Shown one piece after another: positions 9,004 to 18,639 of a stretch of DNA of 64,000 nt (position 1 is the first letter of the stretch; each line of letters starts with the position of its first letter). Position numbers and translations under genes: made by a program. The stretch spans positions 1 through 64,000 of the forward strand of contig NZ_BPFA01000012.1 of NCBI RefSeq assembly GCF_019655055.1. Reading direction: 5' to 3'. The notes beneath the pieces are model-generated. The model had not been told where the DNA came from. It ran no database searches and worked only from the letters and a program-made list of their open reading frames with translations. The stretch is from Shewanella sp. MBTL60-112-B2 (GTDB taxonomy: Bacteria > Pseudomonadota > Gammaproteobacteria > Enterobacterales > Shewanellaceae).

Positions 9004-9035
9004 AAGCCCCTAGCAGAAATGCTGGGGGCTTTTTC
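9004..9035 (+). terminator. terminator after tRNA-Ser
   Basis: AAGCCCCTAGCA pairs with TGCTGGGGGCTT and is followed by a T-run. Confidence 0.85.
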
Positions 9036-9041
9036 GTATCT

Positions 9042-9096
9042 AAAACCTGGGTTTATAGCGTATATATGTAGGGTTTAAATCCCTATTTATTTGCCA
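9042..9096 (+). repeat. degenerate tRNA-Ser 3' copy
   Basis: This unit matches the tRNA-Ser variable arm, T-arm and 3' end in order (GGGTTTATAGC, TAGGGTTTAAATCCCTAT, TTTGCCA) but lacks the 5' half, and is followed by its own terminator at 9108-9139. It parallels the tRNA-Leu array at 2.5-4.1 kb. Confidence 0.75.
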
Positions 9097-9107
9097 TATT
9101 TAAGACG

Positions 9108-9139
9108 AAAGGCTCATCAGAAATGATGAGCCTTTTTTC
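9108..9139 (+). terminator. terminator after the tRNA-Ser 3' copy
   Basis: AAAGGCTCATCA pairs with TGATGAGCCTTT and is followed by T-run and C. Confidence 0.85.
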
Positions 9140-9236
9140 GCATGGGAAAATAAACAGCATTGAACCTTAGGGTTCCTATTGGTTAAAGCCAACTGTTATC
9201 AAAAAAGGCCTTAGCTTGCGCTATTGAAATGAGCTA

Positions 9237-9264
9237 AAAAAGCCCCTATGCAGTAGGGGCTTTA
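9237..9264 (-). terminator. terminator of the RND efflux operon
   Basis: AGCCCCTA / TAGGGGCT stem; read on the minus strand it ends in a T-run, directly downstream of the RND pump gene. Confidence 0.8.
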
Positions 9265-9285
9265 GACTTGAGGTATTCTTGTATA

Positions 9286-12200
9286 CTAACTTACCGCATG
9301 CTCAGTTGGCATGGGGGACTGTGTAGGCTCTTCCACTCGAGACTTACTGCCAATCATGCGCTTAATATCCTCAATCATCACATACAAACATGGGATTAAG
9401 ACTAAGGTCACGACAGTTGCAAACAATACACCAAAGGCTAATGATACCGCCATCGGGATCACCATTTTCGCCTGCATACTGGTTTCAGTCATAATCGGGA
9501 CCAAGCCGATGAAGGTGGTGAGGGATGTCAGCAAAATCGCCCTGAAACGTCGACAGCCGGCCTCGAGTACCGACAACTTCATCGCCACACCTGACTCACG
9601 TGACTTATTGATATAGTCAACCATCACTAGTGAGTCATTCACCACAACACCTGCTGCGGCAATAATACCAAATACAGATAGTGCACTTAGATCTAAGCCT
9701 AGAATCATATGACCAAGTACTGAGCCAATCACACCAAATGGGATCACCGACATGATCATAATGGGTTGTGAGTATGACTTGAGTGGTACAGCTAATAGGC
9801 TGTAGATCACCAACATAGAGATCAAGAAATCCCTAAGCTGGGTATCAGCACTATCAAGCTGTTCCTGAATATTACCCGATACTTCACTCTTAACTCGTGG
9901 GTATTTAGCTAATAATTCCGGCAAAAAGTTATCGCGGATATCTTTCGCCAGTTTAAATGGTTCAGCTTGGTCAGCGTCAACTGAACCCCAAACATTAATG
10001 GTACGATTACCATTTTCACGACGAATACTATTAACGCCATCGGTCACCACGATTGCAGCCACCTCAGATAGCGGGATTTCAGCGCCTTGGGTCGTTTTAA
10101 TCATTACGTCTGAAACTTGGGCAATAGAGTTACGTTGCTCTTCAGGGTAACGCAGCATCACCTTGATCTCTTCGCCGTTCCGTAAAATACGTTGGGCTTC
10201 GAGGCCGTAGAAACTGTTACCTACCTGGCGCGCGATATCTGCGAGGGTCAGGCCTAAGCTATGGGCTAATGGCTTAAGCTCAAACTGGATCTCTTTAGCA
10301 CTAGACTGGCGACTGTCGTTAACGTCACCAACACCTTTGAGAGTATTGAGTTTAGCTTTAAGCTCTTTCGCAGCAGCCACTAACTGTTCATCATCATTGC
10401 CTTCGAGCCTAAAGCTGATATCGCCATCATCACGGCCACCGCCAAACAAATTATCTTGAATGGTGAATGACTTCATTCCCGGTATTAATGGCATGTTTTG
10501 ACGCCATAGCTCGGCCACAGCAAAGGTATCGATAGGACGAATTTCAGGATCCACCAGTTTTGTCATCACCTGAGCCGAAGTACGGCCACGTAACTCTACC
10601 TGCAGATCAGAAATCATCTTCTGTCCGTACTTTTCCTCTAGTTCGTTGTCGACACGCCTTAGCGCTTCTTCAATCGATAATGCTGCCGATAAGGTCGCAT
10701 TTTCAGAGGCATCGATGTTCATATCAAATGTGATCCGCGGAAAATCATGAGGAATTTTCGGTTGACCAATAAAGCGTACCACTCCACCTGAATAGAGACC
10801 TGCACAGACTAAGATCATACTGATAAATATCATGATGACCGTATAGCGATACTTAACCGCAAGTTCTAGCGATGGACGATAATAGCTTTGGATCAGCGTC
10901 TTTAAGCCCGTATCGACTTTACCCTGTAAAAAGTTAACCCCGTTTCGTAGCCAATCGACTGGATTTTTTGAACCCGGTTTTACCACTGTCTTTTGTTTCA
11001 TGCGTGCCAAGTGGGCTGGCAAGATAAGTTTTGATTCTATGAGTGAGAATATTAGGCATAGGATAACCACAAAACCAATGGCTTGGCCAAAGGCTGAAGA
11101 GGGGCCATCATCTAGGGTGATAGGTAAGAAGGCAGCAATCGTTGTAAGCACGCCGAAGGTCGCTGGCATAGCCACACGCTTAACCCCACGGATAACATTA
11201 TCGAGAGTTTGGCCCTTTTCTTCACACTCTGCGTGAGCACTTTCGCCCATCACAATGGCATCATCGACCACAATACCTAAGACTAAGATAAAGGCGAACA
11301 AGCTAATAACGTTGATGGTGACATCGATCATTCCCATAGGCATAAATAGCAAGGTACCTAAGAAACAAACCGGTAGTCCCATCATCACCCAGAATGCTAA
11401 ACGTACACGCAAGAATAGAGCGAGTAATATGAAAACCAGCACGGCACCGCTTTTCATGCTGTCTAACATGAGGTTCAAGCGGCCCTCTAAGTAATAAGTC
11501 ATATCTACCCAAGGCTCTAACTTAACCCCTTGTGGCAACACTTTCTTCTTCTCAGCAATATAAGCTTTAACCACATCGGCAACATCGGTAAGACTTTGAT
11601 CGTTTGCCGCCCCAATAAAGAAGGTCACCGAGTTCATACCATTAAACTTGGAGTATTGAATTCCTTGCTCAAAACCATCAACGACAGTCGCCACATCACC
11701 TAGTAATAGGGTAGTTCCATCTTCAAGAGTGATTAACGGTAGGCTTTCAAACTCATAACCCACATAGGCCTGATTCTGAACTCGTAGATTAATGTAACCG
11801 TTTTCAGCGCGGATTTGACCCGCTGACATATTACGTGAATAACCACGAACGGCATTGGCAACATCATTAAAGCTTAAGCCAAACTCACGTAGCCTATCTT
11901 TACTGACCTCAATGGCAATCTCGTACCCAAGCCCACCATAAAACTCAGTAATATTTACTTTTGGTAGTTGTAGTAACTCATCATGGATCTTTTCTCCTAA
12001 GTCTTTTAACTGACGCTGAGACAGATCGCCATAAAGGCTCATATACATCACTTCTTGACGTAACTTTATCCGCTCGACTTTAGGACGCTCCATCCCGTCG
12101 GGAAAACTTGAGATAGAATCAATTTCTGACTTTACCTCTTCGAGTACCACTTGCGGATCGTAAGAGTCTTCAACTCTGAAGTATCCAGATGAAGCATTTC

Positions 12201-12471
12201 GATTCGAATAGGTGATCACTCGCTTAAGACCTTGGACACTCTCTAATGCTTCCTCAATCTTAATGGTGATCCCTTCTTCAACTTCTTGCGGAGCTGCACC
12301 CGGGTATACGGCATTAAACTCTAGCCAGTTGATCTCTACTGCAGGAAAAAACTGCTTACGTATGGTATTTGCCGTTAACAGTCCGCCTAGCAAGATAATA
12401 ATCATAAGCAAGTTTGCTGCAACGCTGTTACGCGCAAACCAGGCGATGATGCCTTTATTAGTATCTATCAT
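9286..12471 (-). CDS. RND family efflux pump, inner membrane permease
   Basis: A 1061-residue proton-driven RND transporter of the AcrB/HAE1-like group, with twelve membrane helices and two large periplasmic loops. Helix 4 holds the motif GIVVDDAIVMGE with the paired Asp residues used for proton transfer, and the N-terminal helix follows MIDTNKGIIAWFARNSVAANLL. Sequence features (no full AcrB-type loops, PNWLEFNAVYPGAAPQEVEEG-like segment) place it in the group often called VexH/MexK-like or efflux RND permease in Shewanella. It follows its membrane fusion protein by three bases and forms an operon with it. No outer membrane channel is encoded nearby, so TolC is the probable partner. The substrate is not predictable. 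Confidence 0.93.
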   Translation of the reverse strand: MIDTNKGIIAWFARNSVAANLLMIIILLGGLLTANTIRKQFFPAVEINWLEFNAVYPGAAPQEVEEGITIKIEEALESVQGLKRVITYSNRNASSGYFRVEDSYDPQVVLEEVKSEIDSISSFPDGMERPKVERIKLRQEVMYMSLYGDLSQRQLKDLGEKIHDELLQLPKVNITEFYGGLGYEIAIEVSKDRLREFGLSFNDVANAVRGYSRNMSAGQIRAENGYINLRVQNQAYVGYEFESLPLITLEDGTTLLLGDVATVVDGFEQGIQYSKFNGMNSVTFFIGAANDQSLTDVADVVKAYIAEKKKVLPQGVKLEPWVDMTYYLEGRLNLMLDSMKSGAVLVFILLALFLRVRLAFWVMMGLPVCFLGTLLFMPMGMIDVTINVISLFAFILVLGIVVDDAIVMGESAHAECEEKGQTLDNVIRGVKRVAMPATFGVLTTIAAFLPITLDDGPSSAFGQAIGFVVILCLIFSLIESKLILPAHLARMKQKTVVKPGSKNPVDWLRNGVNFLQGKVDTGLKTLIQSYYRPSLELAVKYRYTVIMIFISMILVCAGLYSGGVVRFIGQPKIPHDFPRITFDMNIDASENATLSAALSIEEALRRVDNELEEKYGQKMISDLQVELRGRTSAQVMTKLVDPEIRPIDTFAVAELWRQNMPLIPGMKSFTIQDNLFGGGRDDGDISFRLEGNDDEQLVAAAKELKAKLNTLKGVGDVNDSRQSSAKEIQFELKPLAHSLGLTLADIARQVGNSFYGLEAQRILRNGEEIKVMLRYPEEQRNSIAQVSDVMIKTTQGAEIPLSEVAAIVVTDGVNSIRRENGNRTINVWGSVDADQAEPFKLAKDIRDNFLPELLAKYPRVKSEVSGNIQEQLDSADTQLRDFLISMLVIYSLLAVPLKSYSQPIMIMSVIPFGVIGSVLGHMILGLDLSALSVFGIIAAAGVVVNDSLVMVDYINKSRESGVAMKLSVLEAGCRRFRAILLTSLTTFIGLVPIMTETSMQAKMVIPMAVSLAFGVLFATVVTLVLIPCLYVMIEDIKRMIGSKSRVEEPTQSPMPTEHAVS

Positions 12472-12474
12472 GAA

Positions 12475-13668
12475 TTAATCCTTATCTTCCATCGCAATTT
12501 GCGTAGGTTGCTGCTCAGGATCTTGTTCATCACGTAACAACTTATCTTTTGGGAGAGCTAGCTCCATGCCTTCGATTGGATAATCTAAAGCCGAGGTGAT
12601 CACATTCATGCCCACTTCAAGACCATCAGATACAATAACCTTAGAGCCTATTTGGCGCAGGATGGTGATGTCTTTGTACCTAAGCTTGCCTTCATCATCT
12701 AACACTGCTACTTGGTTATTGACTACAAGGTGGCGAGGCAGTTCAGCGACCAAGCCCGCATGGGAACCATCGATTGTTGCAGTAACATAAGTGCCATAGC
12801 GTAATTCATTGTTATTCGATTTAAGGCCATAAGGATCGGTGACTTTGGCAACTAAGTAGGTCATACGGCTGCGATTATCAATAACGCCTTCACTTCGAAC
12901 CACTGTTGCAGGCCACTCTTGAGTCTTACCTGCGAATTCACCTTTTAATACTACTTGTGCATGTTTGCCTTTTTCATCCAAAAATTGCAGTTCTTTATCT
13001 GCAATAGGAAGACGGATCTCAGCCTCAGCGGTACTTAATACCTTGCCTAAAGGCGTGCCCATGCTGACATATGAACCTAAACCAATGTTGCGAGCCTCAA
13101 TTAGAGCATCGTATGGTGCTTTAATTAAGGTACGTTCAAGATTACGTTTAGCACGCTTAAGGCCAGCTTCAGAAGAGTTAAGTTTGGCTATCTCTTGTGC
13201 TAGCTGAGGCTTTCGAAGACTTAGTTCTGTGGGCACACCGTTTTCAATACGTTTCCATTCCTCTTCGGCAACCTTACCGAATGCTTTTTCTTGAACTAGC
13301 GTCGCGCGCGCAGAAGCCATATTAGCCTGAGCATCAATCAGTGCTGCTTCATAATCGCTAGGATCTATTTTTGCTAGGATGTCGCCTTTTTTTACAAAGC
13401 CACCACGCACAAAATTTTCTGACAAGAAAACGATCTCGCCATTTAACTGCGATACCAATTCCGTCTCATATTTTGCGTTAACCACGCCATAGGAGCTAAC
13501 GGCGAAACTCATAGGATTAATTTGAACCGCTTCTACCGAAACCAAGGGGGTGGTATCGAGCTTTTCCTTTTCTTCAGGGGGCTTTTTCATTGCCGATATG
13601 CCAATAAATCCTGCCACGCCGACAGCAATGACAGCCATTGGTAATATGATCTGTTTTTTCGTAGCCAC
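12475..13668 (-). CDS. RND efflux periplasmic adaptor (membrane fusion protein)
   Basis: A 397-residue HlyD/AcrA-type adaptor that links the RND pump to an outer membrane channel. A single N-terminal membrane anchor (IILPMAVIAVGVAGFIGI) is followed by a barrel-sandwich/lipoyl domain, a helical hairpin (about residues 110-170) and beta-barrel domains. I place the start at GTG 13668, because AGAGGA lies seven bases upstream; the longer TTG form from 13704 has no visible ribosome site. It is the first gene of the efflux operon. No dedicated regulator is adjacent. Confidence 0.9.
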   Translation of the reverse strand: MATKKQIILPMAVIAVGVAGFIGISAMKKPPEEKEKLDTTPLVSVEAVQINPMSFAVSSYGVVNAKYETELVSQLNGEIVFLSENFVRGGFVKKGDILAKIDPSDYEAALIDAQANMASARATLVQEKAFGKVAEEEWKRIENGVPTELSLRKPQLAQEIAKLNSSEAGLKRAKRNLERTLIKAPYDALIEARNIGLGSYVSMGTPLGKVLSTAEAEIRLPIADKELQFLDEKGKHAQVVLKGEFAGKTQEWPATVVRSEGVIDNRSRMTYLVAKVTDPYGLKSNNNELRYGTYVTATIDGSHAGLVAELPRHLVVNNQVAVLDDEGKLRYKDITILRQIGSKVIVSDGLEVGMNVITSALDYPIEGMELALPKDKLLRDEQDPEQQPTQIAMEDKD

Positions 13669-14190
13669 AAACACGTCCTCTTGTTGAAGCAAACCTGTAC
13701 TCAATACACAATCTTTTTAAACTTGCTAAAAGAATTAATAAGAGCAATCTAATTAGAATTTTGAATGTATGTTAATGGAAGTAGAGACTTGTAACAGTAG
13801 GATTATGTAAACATGTGTAACTAAATTTGACACAAAAAAATGGCAAACGTTGCTGTAATCTCAAAACACAAGGCCGCATTGACTCTATTTGACTGTTTTA
13901 TAATGATAAAGCTATCTTTTATAGGGGTCATAGCCTTAGCCTTTCAGCGTGCCAATGCCAGTTAACGTGCCTGTAACTTTAATGGCTTCAATTGTAACAA
14001 AAGCTAATTTACGCTAGTGCCGATGCCGCCGATAATTATCGATGTTATATTTACTGGAAAATTGAAGGGAACCTAACGAGGAAGCAGAAGGAGGGAATAC
14101 CATAGAAAGTAAAAAAGCAGTCCCTTATCGGCACTGCTTTCGTGTGTTTATTTCATCAATCTATTTCGTCAGCCTAAACTAGCTAAGAAA
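13669..14190. other. gene-less stretch with a minus-strand terminator
   Basis: No convincing gene is seen. It contains the efflux operon promoter region and, at 14113-14141, a hairpin (AAGCAGT / ACTGCTT) with a T-run on the minus strand that ends the SEC-C gene. Confidence 0.6.
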
Positions 14191-14526
14191 TTAACCGCAG
14201 CATTTCTTATATTTCTTACCGCTGCCACACACACATGGGTCATTACGGTTCGGGGATTTTTCAAAACGCGTTGTTTGTGGCTTATTGAGCAAGCCTTTTA
14301 AAAGAAGAATATTCTCTTCTTGACTTGGATCGACAGTAATCATGCCCACCAGCTCATTATCAGTAAGCAGTTGTAATACTTCTGCTTCACGCTCAGCGGT
14401 TTGAACAAGCAGTTGAAGTGGGTTTTCTTCGGTTCCCACTTTTATTTCACGTTTAGTGTTGTAACCATAGCTTTCGTGCTTAGGCTTTGGGGTTTTACGC
14501 CCTTTAAAAAAGAATTTGTCTGACAT
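14191..14526 (-). CDS. SEC-C metal-binding domain protein (PBPRA1643-like)
   Basis: A small protein of 111 residues with a C-terminal SEC-C zinc-binding motif, CxCxxxxxxxxCC in the sequence [15 protein letters not shown], as at the end of SecA and YchJ. The N-terminus [17 protein letters not shown] matches a conserved gammaproteobacterial family whose role is not known. The start is set at ATG 14526; an in-frame TTG at 14541 adds five residues. It stands alone with its own terminator. A chaperone or ribosome-linked role is only a guess from the domain. Confidence 0.85.
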   Translation of the reverse strand: MSDKFFFKGRKTPKPKHESYGYNTKREIKVGTEENPLQLLVQTAEREAEVLQLLTDNELVGMITVDPSQEENILLLKGLLNKPQTTRFEKSPNRNDPCVCGSGKKYKKCCG

Positions 14527-14883
14527 CGCTATGGTGCTCAATCTAAATAAGGATAAATTTAGGCAAGCTTATACTATAAAAATGGCTTCAGTGGTATCTA
14601 AGTCTGACAATAGCGGGTTTTTTAGTACAAAAATTAGCTTTGGGGCATGGATAGCGGTTATCTAGGATCCCAAAAGCGTATACCGCGAGAGATCAAAGAA
14701 CTCGTGTTTACCTCACCTGTCTAAATAGATAGCGTACACAGAATGAAAACAGGGGGGAATTGCTTGTGAAAACAGCTGTAGATAGTCTTTTGCTGCAAGA
14801 TATTGCCATCAGAGACCTTTTGTTATTTCCGCATTGTAGAAAACTTTGTTAAAATCAGCGCAAATTAAAGGAGAGCTTTATAT
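14527..14883. other. intergenic region between divergent genes
   Basis: It separates the SEC-C gene (-) and the pyrophosphatase gene (+) and should contain both promoters. The last bases hold AAAGGAGAG, the ribosome site of the pyrophosphatase gene. No gene is seen. Confidence 0.6.
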
Positions 14884-15804
14884 ATGCCAGTTTATGTTGT
14901 GGGCCACAAAATCCCAGACTCAGATTCAATTTGTGGTGCTATCGCACTTGCACACCTAAAAAACCAAATCGGTGAAGCGTCTGTTGCGACTCGTTTGGGT
15001 GACATTTCACCAGAAACGGCTTTCATTCTAGAAAAGTTTGGTTTCGAAGCGCCTGAGCTTAAGCTTAGCTATGCTGGCGAAGAAGTTTACATTGTTGACC
15101 ATTCAGAACTAACTCAAGCACCTGACGATATCGCAGAAGCAACAATTGTTGGTATTGTGGATCACCACAAATTAGGCGATCTAACCACTTCAACACCGCT
15201 TGAGTGCTGGATCCGTCCAGTGGGTTGTAGTAACACCGTCATTAAGATGATGTATGACTTCTACAATGTTGAGATCCCGAAAGAGATCGCTGGCATCATG
15301 TTATGTGCAATTCTAAGTGACACGGTTATTTTCAAGTCACCAACTTGCACCACAGCTGATATTAAGTGTGTAGAAGCACTAGCTGAAATTGCTGGCATTG
15401 AAGACTTTAAAGCCTTAGGCATGGATATGTTTAAAGTAAAATCTGCAGTAGAAGGCACACCTGCACGTGACCTTGTTATGCGTGACTTTAAAGATTTCAA
15501 CATGAACGGTAACCTAGTGGGTATTGGTCAACTAGAAGTGATTGATCTGTCAGTATTCGACGACATCAAAGCTGAACTAGAAGCCGATATTGCTGCGCTT
15601 AAAGCTGAAGGTAACCGTCATAGCGTACTATTGCTACTGACTGACATCATGAAAGAAGGTTCTGAAATGCTAATCGTAAGTGACGATTTAGCGAAAGTTG
15701 AATCGGCTTATAACTGCAAGTCAGTAGATAACAAGTTTTGGTTAGATGGTGTACTAAGCCGTAAAAAGCAAGTTGTACCACCACTACAGGATGCTTTCGC
15801 TTAA
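14884..15804 (+). CDS. ppaC: manganese-dependent inorganic pyrophosphatase
   Basis: A family II (DHH) pyrophosphatase hydrolysing PPi to two phosphates in the cytosol, usually Mn- or Co-dependent. The N-terminal DHH domain shows GHKIPDSDS (metal ligands His8, Asp12, Asp14), VDHS (71-74) and DHH (93-95). The C-terminal DHHA2 domain has the substrate-binding SRKKQVVPPL near residue 290. The length of 306 residues is normal. A strong AAAGGAGAG site precedes the ATG. The enzyme is typical of Firmicutes but also found in Vibrio and Shewanella. Confidence 0.96.
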   Translation: MPVYVVGHKIPDSDSICGAIALAHLKNQIGEASVATRLGDISPETAFILEKFGFEAPELKLSYAGEEVYIVDHSELTQAPDDIAEATIVGIVDHHKLGDLTTSTPLECWIRPVGCSNTVIKMMYDFYNVEIPKEIAGIMLCAILSDTVIFKSPTCTTADIKCVEALAEIAGIEDFKALGMDMFKVKSAVEGTPARDLVMRDFKDFNMNGNLVGIGQLEVIDLSVFDDIKAELEADIAALKAEGNRHSVLLLLTDIMKEGSEMLIVSDDLAKVESAYNCKSVDNKFWLDGVLSRKKQVVPPLQDAFA

Positions 15805-15835
15805 GTTAAGCGTCTTACTGAAAAACTCAGACATT

Positions 15836-15866
15836 AAAAAGGCCGAACTTATGTTCGGCCTTTTTG
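15836..15866. terminator. bidirectional terminator between ppaC and lonH
   Basis: AAAGGCCGAAC / GTTCGGCCTTT stem with A-run before and T-run after, between converging genes. Confidence 0.9.
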
Positions 15867-15906
15867 TAACCCGCTAGCAGAGCTAGTCTTAGTTAACTTA
15901 GTTGTG

Positions 15907-18297
15907 TTAGTTGTCTTTCTTATCTTTGTTACGTAAGCCGTTAAGCCGCGCTTGGGCTAAACCTAAAATACTGTTCTTAGGATAGTCGCCTTGTTGATTT
16001 AAGTTGCCAACCTTGCAGCCAGTTAGTAACTCAATAGCCTGGTTAACATGAGTAATGGCCCAAATATTGAATTTACCTTTCTCAACTGCTTCAACAATAT
16101 CTCGACGTAACATTAAATTGTGTACATTCGACTGAGGAATAATCACGCCTTGGGTATCACGACGCCCCTTAATCTTACACACATCGAAGAAACCTTCGAT
16201 CTTCTCATTGACGCCGCCAATAGGCTGGGCTTCACCAAACTGGTTCATTGAGCCGGTAATCGCGATATCTTGGCGGATCCCTTTACCGGAAAAAGATGAC
16301 AACATGGCACATAACTCTGCCATCGTGGCACTGTCACCGTCGACTCCACCATAGGATTGCTCAAACGTGAGGTGAGTCGATAGCGGGATCTTATCCGTCT
16401 TTCCTAAGATTGCTGCGATATAAGCGGTTAAGATCATTACACCTTTCGAGTGGATACTGCCACTTAGATCAACGTTGCGCTCGATATCAAATACTTTACC
16501 TTCACCAAATGAGCTGGTGGCCGTAATTCGACTCGGTGCGCCAAATTGGTAATCCGTCGTCGACATCACAGATAAGCCGTTTACTTGCCCAACAGTTTCG
16601 CCTTGAGTATCAATCAAGGTTTGGCCATTAGTGAAGCTTTGCATAAATTCGTCTTTTGCGCGGCAGATACGTTTTTCTTTATTGAATAACGCTTGCTCAA
16701 CATGGCTGACTCGGATCATGTTGGCATTTGCTGCGCGGGCACAATAATTTGCCTCACGTAATAAGTTGGCAATATCTACTGAATGCAATGACAGCATATT
16801 CTGATCATCAGCTTGGCGAGAGCTAAACTCAATGACTCGAGCGATTGCCTTTTTATCGCAATGTAAGATTTGGTTGCTGTGCACTATGCTAGAGATGAAC
16901 TGGGCATAATGCCCCTCGGACACGTCAGTTCGTGGCATTCTATCTTCAAAGTCGGCAGTAACCCGGAACAACTCAGTAAATTCTGCATCGTACTGCTGCA
17001 AAAGTTTATAGGTAGCAAAATCACCGAATAAGATGATTTTTACATCCAGCGGAATCGCCTCAGGATCCAATGAGATGGTACCAGACAAGGTCACCTCACG
17101 TTCGAGAGAAGTTAAACTCAGCTTGCGTGATCTCAGTGCTCGCTTCAAACCGTCCCATACATAAGGATGCTCAAGTACCTTAACCGCATCTATCATGAGC
17201 ACGCCGCCATTTGCCTTATGTAAACTACCAGGGCGAATGAGAGAGAAATCGGTAAAAACCGTTCCTTTATAAGTAGCGTTTTCGACATAGCCGAAGATAG
17301 TGTGATAGTTCGGCGTCTCCTCAACAATGATGGGCTGTAACTGAGACTCTTGAGACACCAGCACATTGATCTGGTAGCGCCTTGGCATTTTCTTACTCAT
17401 CGAAGCATAGGCTAGGGCAGCTTGCTCTTCGCTTTCTTCTAAGAAAATGTCTAGGTTGTCGAGAATGTCTTTATGCATTGCTTTTATATAAGCTTTGACA
17501 CTGCTCTGTGCTTTATATTGCTCTTTTAATTTTTCTAGCGCATGGGTCAGTACCTCTTCGGCGACTTCCTCATCATGCTTTTGTTGCTTTTCTGAGTACT
17601 CTTCTTCCCACACAGTGATCTGGCGAACAATGCCTCTAAGTTGAGCCTCTAGAGCAGAAATTGCATCCTGCATCGTAGCTTGCTCTTCTGCAGAAAGTGC
17701 AACATAGCTTTCTTCTGTATGTGGCTCCTCACCATTTAAGGCAACGAGTTCATAATTACCTTGTGCAGAGATAGATAGGCCAACACTATTACGCTTGGCT
17801 TCTTCTGTTAGCACCAATAATGCTTCTTCTTGTTTCGAAGTCAGTTGGTTTTTTAATCTGTCGGCTCGGTTGTAGTACATCTCATTATCGAACGCTAAAG
17901 GTAATGCCTTTAGCAATTTCGACATTAACTTTTCCATGTCTTTTTTAAAGCTCAGTCCCATACCCGCTGGGAGCTTTAACACTTTCGGGCTGCGGCTATC
18001 GTCGAAGTTAACCACATAACACCAATCGAATAGTGTACGGCCGTTTGAGTTAGGAGCCTGACGATTTAGATGGCGAAGCACCATAGTACGTTTGCCTAAG
18101 CCGTTACGGCCTAGCGCATAGATGTTATAGCCTTTTTCTTTCATCGAAAGGGCAAACTCTACCGCTTGTTGCGCGCGGGCCTGGCCGACTATTTCGTCTA
18201 AGGGTTCGAGGTGTTTAGTCGACTTGCAGTCTGAAGAGAGCTTTTTTAGCGTCGACGCGCGGTAAAGCTTGGCACTGCTGAGAGGTTTTATTGGCAT
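15907..18297 (-). CDS. lonH: Lon-like ATP-dependent protease LonH (YcbZ type)
   Basis: A 796-residue AAA+ protease of the LonH/YcbZ group. Residues 63-70 (GRNGLGKR) form a Walker A-like loop; a long coiled-coil insertion covers roughly 185-290; the C-terminal Lon proteolytic domain has the Ser-Lys dyad Ser656 in GDSATMAEL and Lys699 in GGVNEKIEG. The 43-residue spacing equals that of Lon. The Walker A lacks the usual Ser/Thr after Lys (Arg instead), as I recall also for other LonB/YcbZ-like members. The ATG follows AAGAGGACG. It is monocistronic. In E. coli the gene has been linked to ribosome biogenesis and growth fitness, but substrates are unclear. Confidence 0.9.
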   Translation of the reverse strand: MPIKPLSSAKLYRASTLKKLSSDCKSTKHLEPLDEIVGQARAQQAVEFALSMKEKGYNIYALGRNGLGKRTMVLRHLNRQAPNSNGRTLFDWCYVVNFDDSRSPKVLKLPAGMGLSFKKDMEKLMSKLLKALPLAFDNEMYYNRADRLKNQLTSKQEEALLVLTEEAKRNSVGLSISAQGNYELVALNGEEPHTEESYVALSAEEQATMQDAISALEAQLRGIVRQITVWEEEYSEKQQKHDEEVAEEVLTHALEKLKEQYKAQSSVKAYIKAMHKDILDNLDIFLEESEEQAALAYASMSKKMPRRYQINVLVSQESQLQPIIVEETPNYHTIFGYVENATYKGTVFTDFSLIRPGSLHKANGGVLMIDAVKVLEHPYVWDGLKRALRSRKLSLTSLEREVTLSGTISLDPEAIPLDVKIILFGDFATYKLLQQYDAEFTELFRVTADFEDRMPRTDVSEGHYAQFISSIVHSNQILHCDKKAIARVIEFSSRQADDQNMLSLHSVDIANLLREANYCARAANANMIRVSHVEQALFNKEKRICRAKDEFMQSFTNGQTLIDTQGETVGQVNGLSVMSTTDYQFGAPSRITATSSFGEGKVFDIERNVDLSGSIHSKGVMILTAYIAAILGKTDKIPLSTHLTFEQSYGGVDGDSATMAELCAMLSSFSGKGIRQDIAITGSMNQFGEAQPIGGVNEKIEGFFDVCKIKGRRDTQGVIIPQSNVHNLMLRRDIVEAVEKGKFNIWAITHVNQAIELLTGCKVGNLNQQGDYPKNSILGLAQARLNGLRNKDKKDN

Positions 18298-18639
18298 AAT
18301 GCGTCCTCTTAATGACGGTCAATAATTTTACTCTATACAGTTAGATAGTAGATTTCTGCAATTATTTGCAGATCGCTTAGATATTAGCCTATTAGAGGGT
18401 TTGTTTGCTGGATATTTATACAAGATGAGGTTGAGAGGACCTTTTAAACAGCCTTTATTGTCAATCAAAAGTATTTAACTCTCTGATGAAAAGAGACTTT
18501 TACCAACAAGGATTTTAGAAAAGGTTTTTATTAAAAAGGCTTTCACCATTTACTCCATTAAAGAGTAAATGGTGTCTCGGCTAAGAATAGCTTTAGTTGT
18601 TTTCCATGGGATGTGGTCTCATTCCATGTGAAATGGGGA
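18298..18639. other. gene-less stretch with a 12-bp stem hairpin
   Basis: No gene is seen. CACCATTTACTC and GAGTAAATGGTG at 18544-18574 form a perfect hairpin with a seven-base loop about 70 bases downstream of rlhA; no T-run follows immediately on either strand. Confidence 0.55.
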
